Below, one piece after another: positions 56,105 through 64,000 of a stretch of 64,000 nucleotides of DNA. The stretch is from Rattus norvegicus (lineage: Eukaryota; Chordata; Mammalia; Rodentia; Muridae). The stretch's first letter is position 1; every line of letters starts with the position of its first letter. The position numbers were made by a program, and so were the translations under genes. The stretch covers positions 41,377,501-41,441,500 of the forward strand of contig NC_086028.1 in the NCBI RefSeq assembly GCF_036323735.1, written 5' to 3'. Under the pieces are notes generated by a model. It was not told the origin of the DNA and did not search any database. It saw nothing but the letters and a program-made list of their open reading frames with translations.

Positions 56105-56236
56105 TCTCTCTCTCTCTCTGTCTCTCTCTCTCACACACATACATACACACAAACTCACACACATACATACATACATACATACATACATACATACACTTAC
56201 ACACACACATAAACACCACTCACACACACACACACA
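56029..56236. repeat. Large CT array followed by CATA/CA array
   Basis: CT with a few interruptions at 56029-56131, then caca, then (CATA)n at about 56160-56193 and more CA to 56236. This is the longest simple-repeat block of the window. Confidence 0.97.
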
Positions 56237-56999
56237 AAATAAAAAAAGAACTAAACTTGATCAGATTGAGAACTGATCTTCTGGTGCAATAATCAAGCCA
56301 TGGGATTTTTTTTAATTATTTTGTAGGGATACAGAAAGCTCTGACTGCCTCTCTTCTCTGATGCTGGCCGATGTTTGATGATCAATCCTTTGATGCATTA
56401 TTTCTAGGCAAATGACAAAACAGTATTCATGTGTTCCCCTGATCCTCCTGTAAGGAAAAATTTACCTTTCCCTCCTACATGAGCACCAAGCACCATGGTT
56501 TACATAAGACAGGACAAGAAAACTTTTCCTGGCTGTTGGCCAGTTTTCAAAGCTCGGGGCCCTTGCAAAGCTTTTCCCAAGCTGAGCGGTGGAGGCCTGC
56601 TGGGTGTGGCATCTTTGCACTGGACACCTTCACGCATCATTAGCTGCACTGATGTGGGCACAGCCCTGCAGATGGGCGCCTCTTCCTATTTCCCCAGCTC
56701 TTTCTTGTTCAGTCTTCTCCCATGATTGGGAGAGATAGGACTGGGTCTTTAACAGTTTCTGTGTGAGTCTACTGAGGTCAGACTGGGTAAGTTATATTGT
56801 CTGGGAAAAACATGACCATATCATTCAATTAATGCCATTGCTTAAAATTATGTCAGTCTCTGGTGTCTTTAAATGTCTATATACTATTTTGAGAAGTATC
56901 CACACATGTTTTTTGTTAATTCTTATGCATGTGCTTGACTTTTATCTCATCTAGGTAAGCCAATGGCTTGCCCGTTCTTTTTATTGTTGTCATTTTTAA
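56237..56999. other. Unassigned non-coding sequence
   Basis: No recognised repeat or gene. Plus frames of 76 and 63 codons have no domain. Confidence 0.4.
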
Positions 57000-57260
57000 A
57001 GAAGTTACCTTTCCACTTATTCCAATTTTCTGATTGAAGTCCTTGATGAAGTCCTTCTGTGTTCTTTTGCTTATTGCTTTGCTTTGTTTCTCTAGATCTT
57101 GAATTCTTAATTCATTTAATTTGGGGGTTTAAATTTATTATTAATTTCTTCCTGAGTGATACTTATATTACAAACCACCAGTTTGAGTTTTTTGTGATTT
57201 TATCACTATTATTCATTTTTTCCTAAGCTTAAAAGCCACTCAACCATTTGTCAGTTCTTT
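57000..57260 (-). mobile_element. Possible ancient L1 ORF2 fragment
   Basis: The plus strand tgctttgtttctctagatct tgaattcttaattcat and ttattaatttcttcctgag resemble reversed ancient L1 ORF2. Weak. Confidence 0.3.
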
Positions 57261-57265
57261 CTTTT

Positions 57266-57477
57266 CAAATGTATTTATTTAATTTTACCTGTATAAATGT
57301 TTGATTGCATGTATATCTGTGCACCTACACATATGCTGACCCACTAGAGTCCTGAAGAAGGCAGTGAATCCCATGGAACCAGAGCCATAGATAGTTATGA
57401 CCCATCACAGGAATCAAATCCAGGTCTTCTTCAAAAGCAGCAAATGCTCCTGACCACTGAGTCATCTCTCCAGTCGC
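57266..57477 (-). mobile_element. B3 SINE
   Basis: Plus strand: aaatgtatttatttaatttt (tail reversed), gaatcccatggaaccagagc catagatagttatgacccat, and ctgaccactgagtcatctct ccag, the reversed head. Confidence 0.85.
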
Positions 57478-57607
57478 CTACTATCACTCTTTGAGTCATT
57501 CTGTAACTCAAGTATTGTCTGAGAACAGTGGAGGCCAGGGAGGGGAGGTCTGGTATGCCTGCCTGTGTATACGTATATTCACATATGTGTGCATGTGTGC
57601 AAACCAG

Positions 57608-57850
57608 AGGTCAGTACCAGGTATCCTACTCACTCCCTTGGCTTTGGAGACAGGGACTCTCCTTGTTCTGAAATCTGCTGTTTCTGCTAGACTGGCTAGC
57701 CAAGGAGCCAGGTGTTGGAATGTCTCTACCCCAGCACCATACTGGCTTTCCAGACATGTTCTGCCTTTTACGTCAGAGCTGGGAATCAAACTTAGATTCT
57801 CTTACTCGCAAGTCAAGCACTTTACCTACTGAGTTTCCTCCCAAGCCTCC
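57608..57850 (-). mobile_element. B4-type SINE
   Basis: Plus strand: tggagacagggactctcctt (B1 half reversed) then gctgggaatcaaacttagat tctcttactcgcaagtcaag cactttacctactgagtttc ctcccaagcc, the reversed tRNA-like head. Confidence 0.75.
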
Positions 57851-58844
57851 AAGAGCCATTCTATAGTAGGTTTTATTTCTTTCTGGTTTTGACTTTACTG
57901 TAGCAAGAAAATAGCGTCTGGTCTGTGTCCTTGTCTCTTGAACACATGGAACATTTTCTACAGACTGTGCTAAGATCCATGTGCTAAGATCTAATGACCA
58001 TGTCACGTGCACCTAAAGTAGACACTTTATGTGGGCTACTTTACGTCAGCTGTTGTTCGAGCCCATAATGCATTATCTATGAATATGGCGTTGACTGTAC
58101 TGCCTTTTGAATCCCAGTTTGCCTGCAGTGCACTTGACCTTGCTTCTGATGTGTTTGTGGCAGCTCCTCTTTGCAGTTTCTGAATTCTGCTTTGAAAGGT
58201 CAGCACTGTGCTCTGAGCAGAGAGATGTGAATAGCAGTCATGCTTTTGCAGAAAAGTGGGACCTCTGGCAAGGCCTTCACTGTCTTTAGCATTTTTACAG
58301 TTGGATTTCCAGATGCTACTCATGATATCTTTCCAGTTCCTCCATCCTTCCTCCATCCCTCGACTCTCTCTAAGAGGTGTCTTTCTGAAGCCAACAGTGT
58401 TTTCTCTCTTTAATTAATGACTCAGACAGAATTCTGTTTTGTTTTGTTTTTGTATTGTTTTTTGTTTTTGTTGCTGTTAATTGAAAGATGCAGTTAAACT
58501 TATCCATGTGGTTGATATTTGTCTTTTTCTTTAATGCTTGTTTTAAAAGATTTTTTTATAAAATGTGTGTGTGTCTTTCTCTCTGTGTGTATAACAAATA
58601 TATATATTCATAATGTTTAATTCCATATATATCATGATTTAAAAGTAATAATTTAAAGTACAATCTTCTCAGTCTGTATGATGTTACATGTTTCTAGGTC
58701 TGACCTTTGATGTTCAATAACCAATTGGTGTGCTATTCCCAGAGGAAAGCTATTTCTCTTATTCTCTAAATCCCTTAGTTGTCTGTAGCACTTTGTCTAT
58801 GGCTGGGCCATCATAGGCTTTTACCCATCCATGTATTCATTCTG
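57851..58844. other. Unassigned non-coding sequence
   Basis: Contains a ttttg-rich stretch near 58435-58480 and a short gtgt run near 58566. No recognised gene. Confidence 0.4.
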
Positions 58845-59070
58845 GGCTGGAGGGATGGCTTAACCATTACAAGCTCCTGCTGGTATTGCATGGGACTTTG
58901 ATTCAGATACTAGAATCCACCTGGTGGCTCATAGCCATCCATAACTCTAGTTGCAGTTGACCCAGCACCCTCTTCCGACTTCCATGGGCACTGAACATGT
59001 CTTGCACAAGCACTTAGCTATATGCAGGCATATACATGAAAGTCAGTTTGATTATATAAAAATAATATAA
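58845..59070 (+). mobile_element. B2/B3 SINE
   Basis: gggctggagggatggcttaa ccattacaag, gtggctcatagccatccata actctagttgcagttgaccc agcaccctcttccgacttcc, tail with tataaaaataatataaa. Confidence 0.85.
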
Positions 59071-59214
59071 AACAACGAAAAAAATCACAACAGTTTAAAT
59101 TTTCTTTCTTTGAAACTGAAAGTTTTATTCCCATTGTATGGTAGCATTTAAAAAAAAATTTGAGAAAATATAAAAATGAAATTGGTTATATCCCCACCTT
59201 CCACACACCTTTTT

Positions 59215-59322
59215 TTAGTGCATTCTTTTGTTGACAGTCTGCTATGCTGCCCAGGCAGCCTTAAACCCCTGTCTGCAAGCCTTCCTCCTGCCTCTACCTC
59301 CAAGCAGCTAGGGCTATGGTCA
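59215..59322 (-). mobile_element. B1-like SINE fragment
   Basis: Plus strand: gctatgctgcccaggcagcc ttaaacccctgtctgcaagc cttcctcctgcctctacctc is a reversed B1-type sequence. Confidence 0.6.
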
Positions 59323-59809
59323 AGTTGCTGCATCTGCACATCTTTCTTTCAAGTTCCACGATGATACAAGAATGGGTCTTTTTCTTCCTCATTCTGTTGA
59401 GTTCCACACTGGACAGTGTTTGTTTTCAATCAGTAACTCTACATTTGGCTTTAAGGATGTTTTCTTCACATATATCATCAGTTTTCGTCTTTTCATTGTT
59501 TTTGAGGGCGCACACTGTATTTCTGCTTACACACCTTTAATTGACCTCTCTGGATCCCATTTTCTTCCTGCATTTCCACTGAGTTATATGGTATTTAATG
59601 TGTCTCTACATTCTGGTCCATTCTTTATTCCTGAAGTTAATTTTATTTTACTTATAAGCATCTTCTATGTTGTTTCACCTTCTTTGGAATTTTAAGTTTA
59701 ATTCTAGTTCTTATATTTCTTGCATCATATTTGTTTAATTCCTCTACATTAGCCTTCAAACAACTTTGAAGTAGATATAGAATTGGATCTTGTCCTTTTC
59801 TGTTGCTTA
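59323..59809. other. Unassigned AT-rich sequence
   Basis: Two plus-strand frames (74 and 107 codons, 59316-59695) overlap in different phases and lack any recognised domain. Could be an old L1 or ERV remnant; not identified. Confidence 0.35.
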
Positions 59810-59945
59810 CATTTTTGAGACAGCTTCTCTGTAGGTCAAGCTGGCCTACAACTCATTGTGTTTCCTAAACCACCTTCAAACTCATAACATATCCTCTCCT
59901 CAGGTTCCTTGGAGCTGAGTCACAGATGTAAGACACCACTCAGCT
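59810..59945 (-). mobile_element. B1 SINE
   Basis: Plus strand: ttttgagacagcttctctgt aggtcaagctggcctacaac tcattgtg and agacaccactcagc, reversed B1. Confidence 0.8.
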
Positions 59946-59985
59946 TTCCTGTTGTATAGTAACTGAGAAACACTTAGGAAAAAGA

Positions 59986-59990
<5 letters not shown>

Positions 59991-60071
<81 letters not shown>
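59991..60071. repeat. (CT)16(CA)24 compound microsatellite
   Basis: CT at 59991-60022 and CA from about 60023 to 60071. Confidence 0.98.
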
Positions 60072-60073
<2 letters not shown>

Positions 60074-60445
60074 GGGTTTTGCTTCATTTACTACTGCATC
60101 AGTTATATTTAATTTGGAATTTAATTTGGATTCTCTACCATTCAGTATATTAGGACATTCCTGCGTGTGCCTCAGTTGCTCAAGAAGAGGCCTTCTTGGA
60201 TCTCATTGCATTTTGGTTCCCTCAGTTTGCATCAATTCCGTGTTCTTACTAGTAAATTGGGAGGGCGATAGAGAAAAATATTTTAATGGATCCTGTGTTG
60301 AAATTGTTCTGACAGGCTTTCCAATTATTGTGAGGCTGAGATCCTGGAATATTCCTGATACAAGTAATGCTTTCAGTTCCTTGGATCTCAGAGAGTAGCA
60401 GGAGTATTTTGTGAAGGGAGAGTGTCCCTGGATTTCTGTCTGTAA
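60072..60445. other. Unassigned AT-rich sequence
   Basis: A 94-codon plus frame (60114-60398) has no recognised domain; no repeat family named. Confidence 0.35.
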
Positions 60446-60835
60446 TGTTTAGTGTTAATTGTCAGCTTGATAAAATTTAGATCCAATCACCTGGGAGATG
60501 AATCCTGGGCATGAGTTTGGTACAAGGGGTAATTTTGATTATGTTAACTAAAGTAGGAAGACTTGTCCACTGTGGGTGGTATCATTCCATGGCTGGGACC
60601 CTGAGCTGTGTAAGTAAAGAAATGAAGCAGAGCATCTGCCTGTATTCACGTATTACTCTGCTTCATGACTGTGGATGTGATGTGGACCACCTGCCTCAAG
60701 CTCCACCAATTTTACTTTCCTGCTACAATGGACTGAACCTTGATGTCCACAATACACAATGGCAGTTGCCAGAATAAAACCTTTCACCCCTGAGTAGCTT
60801 CTGCCAGAGTGCTTTATGACAGCAACAAGACAAAA
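60446..60835 (+). mobile_element. ERVL-type LTR, solo
   Basis: Starts gtttagtgttaattgtcagc ttgataaaatttagatccaa tcacctgggag, with attatgttaactaaagtagg aagacttgtccactgtgggt gg, caatggactgaaccttgatg and the terminal tttatgacagcaacaagac. A CAAA-rich stretch (60833-60900) follows. Confidence 0.65.
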
Positions 60836-60900
60836 ACAAACAGACAAATAAAACACAAAGCAAGCAAACAAACAAAACACAAAGTAACAAAACAAAACTA
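60833..60900. repeat. CAAA/CAAAA-rich low-complexity stretch
   Basis: Irregular caaaa, caaac and caaag units after the LTR. Confidence 0.9.
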
Positions 60901-60952
60901 ACCTAACACACCAGGCACAGAGTTACTTCAGAAAGCATTGCTTTTGGAAAGC

Positions 60953-61691
60953 TGTGGTGGTTTGGATAGGATTGGCCTCCGTAGACTCATGGGTTTGAAT
61001 GCTTGGCCCATGGGGAATGGTACTATTAGGAGGTGTGACTGTGTTGGAGTAGGTGTGTCACTGTGGGAGTGGGCTTTGAGGTCTCTATGCTCAAACTCCG
61101 CCCAGTATGGAACTCGAGTCTCCTCCTGGATGCCTGCAGAAGATAGTTTCCTCTTGGCTGCCTTTGGATCAAGATGCAGAATTCTCTGCTCCTCTGGCAC
61201 CCTGTCTGCTTGTATGCTGTCATGCTTTTGGCTATGATGATAATGGACTAAACCTCTGAAACTGTAAAACATCCCCAAATAAATGTCTCTAGAGAGAATC
61301 TCTTATGCAATGTTTAGAAGCATCACCTGTCAATAAAAAGCTATTGGCCTATTAGTGTAGGGAGGAAATAGGAGGTGGGAGTTCCAGTAGGGAGAGAGGA
61401 TTCTGGGTTAGAGTCAGGCAAGAGAGATTTGACCTGTATGTGGAGGAAGATGGTCACACGAACCTGAGTAGAGGTAACTAACCATGTGGCAGGCTTTAAA
61501 ATAGAATAAGTGGAATAGTAAGTTATGAGCTAGCAGGAATGAGCCAAAGCTTTTGGTCTAGGCAATTACTCATATTTCACTCTCAGAGTCTTTATTTTGT
61601 GAATTTGGACAAGAGTGGGAAAGCTCGATGTTACAGTTGTCCTTTATTCAAATGACCTTGGTCATGATGTCTCTTCATGGCAACTAAGACA
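60953..61691 (+). mobile_element. ORR1/MTD-like MaLR LTR split by a later insertion
   Basis: 5' part 60953-61290: tgtggtggtttggataggat, gaatgcttggcccatgggga, taggaggtgtgactgtgttg, gtggcac-type text, gaactcgagtctcctcctgg, ggctgcctttggatcaagat gc, aatggactaaacctctgaaa ctg. 3' part from about 61640: tgaccttggtcatgatgtct cttcatggcaactaagacag. The 350 bases between are foreign. Confidence 0.8.
61291..61639. mobile_element. Unclassified insertion inside the MaLR LTR
   Basis: Interrupts the LTR just after aaataaatgt. Internal text includes agcatcacctgtcaataaaa, gggagttccagtagggagag aggattctggg, agttatgagctagcaggaat. It resembles a rodent ERVK-type solo LTR, but I cannot fix its ends or name it. Confidence 0.45.
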
Positions 61692-62917
61692 GAAGTCTTA
61701 ATGTCTGAGGGTTCACGTTGCTTCAGATACCCATGTGTTCATTTATTCTTTTTAACCTCTCCCCTTCAACCACCAACACTCAATAGTCCTACACCTGATA
61801 CTGGGTCTTCCAGTGAATTGCCCCATGTACTCTTGTGCAGTGGCCAGGAACACTGATAGCAACACAGCAGTGTTCAGGCAGGACACTAAATGGGCCAAAA
61901 TTTAATTACTTTCCAAAGGTGATGCTCTTGGGAAGTGGCCTGGAGTCCAAGCTGTCAGCTTCTACAGTCATCTCTCCTAATGTATTTGCACTAAAAGGCA
62001 GGGACCTGACTTAGTGGCACAGCAGTAGCTTAGACAAGCCCGTGCAATCCCAATTAGTCACGCCGCATCGCAAGGCACTATGGGAAAAAGGAAAAACATG
62101 TTGACGTTTAGCTATTTAGTAGAACACCACCTTCCTTGGAGCACACTGGCTCAGTAAATACTCGAATAAAAAAGAAAACATAAGATCAGCTTGTGCGATT
62201 AAAAACCACTTTGAGCATGAGACTTCATTATATAAATTTTTGTTTCCTTTCCCATCCTGAGTCAGTTTGCTTCCTTGTCTTAGCCAAAGGGCACATGGTC
62301 TTTACAGCAGGGGGTTTCAAAGTCAAGTGAAGATTAACGAAGGATCAGGAACAGGCATGGAGGGAGGGCACCAGGCTCGGAGAACATTGGCAAACCCTTC
62401 TGAAAGGGACAACTGTGCTCTCGCTCAGAGGGCCTCTCAAAGTCGGGGAAGGGGCTGAGCCCCCACCGACTCCAATTTTCTAGGAGTTTTGTTTTCTTCA
62501 TGAGAAAATGTAAATATGAATTGATTATTGAAACCTCAGACTTTTAGATGACTTACATGCAAATGTAAAATGCTTAAACTCTGTACTGCATAATAAAAAG
62601 GCCACACAATCCCACTTCCTGCTAATGGCTGGCATATTCCTTCAGGAAATGCATATGGATGAGTAGAGAGGGAATAAACAAAGATTTTCATTTCCTTCTT
62701 GAACTTACCTTGTAACTGGTAACTGCCATGAGTGACAGCACATGCTTGCAAGAGTCAAATCTAAGACAGTGAGCACACAGGTCAACAGAGGTGGTGGCTG
62801 CTGAGGGAAGTCACACAACAGTAGGTTCGGTGTGCCATGGAAATAAGTCAAAGGGCATAAGTCAAGGGGCAAATGACCCAGAGCTAGAGCTCCATGTTTC
62901 CTGAACAACTATCTTCA
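61692..62917. other. Unassigned, mostly single-copy-looking sequence
   Basis: About 1.2 kb without recognised repeat. It includes a rare CpG-bearing patch near 62040-62075. No gene. Confidence 0.4.
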
Positions 62918-63275
62918 GAGCTAGGGAGAGAGCTCAGTCAGCAAAGTGCTTGCCAGCAAGCATGAGGGCCGAAATGTGACACACGGCACCCAAAGTGAAA
63001 AGGCTGGCTATTGTGGACCACACTTGTAATCCCAGTCCTTGGGAATTGGGACTGGTGGATCCCAGGGGCTTCACTGTCCAGCTGGTGTGGATGGGCTGGC
63101 AATCTCCAGCTGTAGTGAGGGACCTTGCTTTAAAAGAAATAAGATGAAGTATTAATGAAAACTTATAGTCTTAACCTCTGACACACACACATTCTTACAC
63201 ACAGGCACCCACACATGCACACATTCGGGCACACATATGCGTGTGCATGCATCTACACACACATGCACACAACAA
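62918..63275 (+). mobile_element. B4-type SINE with CA-rich tail
   Basis: agctagggagagagctcagt cagcaaagtgcttgccagca agcatgagggcc, then ggctggctattgtggaccac acttgtaatcccagtccttg, gtggatcccaggggcttcac tgtccagctggtg, gggaccttgctttaaaagaa. The tail is acac/atgc-rich. Confidence 0.85.
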
Positions 63276-63710
63276 AGAAATACAGAAATATTCTAAAATG
63301 TACGCGCTCACAAAGCTCCCTCAAAGGTTAAAGTGATCCCATGTAAAAGGAAAACCAACAAACAAGCAAATAGAAAAAAAAACAGTATTAAAATCATCAT
63401 GGCATCTAATCAGATCATGCTATTGAGCTCTAAGAGTCAAAACAGCACAGCTGGAAGAGTGCCAGCTTCCCATCGGGAAAAGATTGGTGTCTGACAGGGG
63501 ATGCTTTTCTGACCCTGCTTTGATTGCCACCTGCTGCGTATCCATACCGCAGAACCATCAGGTACCCACAGTTGTCTCAGTAGAGAGAAAAAAAAAAGTA
63601 GAAGATTTAAAAGAAGGAAGAGACGAATTAAAAAGCCATGTGTCTTATGTTTGGGAGTGCTGCTGATTGAATCTTTGTAACATTTTGGGGGGAAATTTTT
63701 TTATGAGGCC
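63276..63710. other. Unassigned non-coding sequence
   Basis: No recognised repeat or gene. Confidence 0.4.
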
Positions 63711-63740
63711 GATGCTGCACGATGCTGCGTGATGCTGTTC
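63711..63740. repeat. Three 10-bp tandem units (gatgctgNNN)
   Basis: gatgctgcac, gatgctgcgt and gatgctgttc in direct succession. Confidence 0.85.
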
Positions 63741-63744
63741 GTTT

Positions 63745-63850
63745 CATAGCTGAGAAAGCGTCACTAACTTGCTCAGGATAAACAGCGAGAGGCCAAGGCA
63801 GAATTCAAATTAGATTTATTTTGAGTGTGACCGACTCCAAAACCCAAGTG
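63745..63850 (-). mobile_element. MIR SINE (ancient)
   Basis: Plus strand: catagctgagaaagcgtcac taacttgctcaggataaaca gcgag, ggcagaattcaaattag and gtgaccgactccaaaaccca agtgctt follow the reversed MIR order. Confidence 0.6.
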
Positions 63851-64000
63851 CTTTTTTTTAAAAAACGATAATGATATCTATGTTGATAGTTATCCAGCAC
63901 TCGCCTTGAATCAGTCAGGGCTCTCAGTGCTCTGCAATGGCTGATTCCTCGTGTTCTTCCTGAGTCAATCTGACAAGGTGCTTATGAGGAAATGCAAGAG

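Noticed and set aside
59372..59695. 107-codon hydrophobic plus-strand frame
   Set aside because: Hydrophobic content follows from T-rich sequence; an overlapping 74-codon frame in another phase is equally open.
61020..61237. Frames of up to 116 codons on both strands
   Set aside because: They lie wholly within the MaLR LTR.

Overview
Mammalian nuclear DNA, almost certainly rat (Rattus norvegicus), from a gene-poor intergenic or deeply intronic region. The diagnostic marks are a young ID SINE (the BC1-derived family that expanded in rat) with intact target-site duplications at 6365-6496, a rat-type L1 3' end at 6607-7125, and abundant B1, B2/B3, B4, ORR1/MaLR and Lx-type repeats. I find no protein-coding gene, spliced exon, rRNA, tRNA gene, CRISPR array or bacterial-type operon. 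Family names are assigned from memory of consensus features, not from a database search.

Layout. 0-6 kb: a B4 SINE, several ERVL-type LTRs and an ancient L1 or half-L1 fragment (3.98-5.55 kb). 6.2-7.35 kb: Lx L1 3' ends hit by a young ID and a young rat L1 fragment. 8.1-13.4 kb: one ancient mammalian L1 in sense orientation, broken by at least five later insertions and by microsatellites; an opposite-strand L1 piece (13.5-13.85) and another sense piece (14.2-14.65) follow. 14.7-28.4 kb: ORR1/MaLR and ERVL LTRs, Lx 3' UTRs on both strands, scattered SINEs. 29.2-30.55 kb: a segment bounded by diverged direct repeats. 33-42 kb: an MLT1-like LTR, SINEs, large microsatellites, a hAT-Charlie (URR1-like) transposon, the longest open frame of the window (40.47-41.20, minus) and a 20-bp minisatellite (41.43-41.95). 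44.0-50.8 kb: a near-complete, inactive L1 on the minus strand with monomer-like 5' UTR, ORF1 and ORF2 remnants, 3' UTR and a perfect 12-bp target-site duplication; its 5' UTR contains a nested half-L1-like fragment. 51-64 kb: MIR, B1, B4 and B3 SINEs, ERVL and MTD/ORR1-like LTRs and more CT/CA/GA arrays.

Nothing here works together as a gene system; the content is a layered record of transposition plus simple-repeat expansion. The items most worth a second look are the nested L1 history (44-50.8 kb and 8.1-13.4 kb), the 20-bp minisatellite with recurring TGACCT half-sites, the hairpin-forming (CT)21(CA)12(GA)20 block, the 36-bp triplicate near 17.7 kb that repeats a 12-residue pattern in an open frame, a palindromic RFX-like X-box at 55.19 kb, and the 244-codon open frame. 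I did not find a new biological system.
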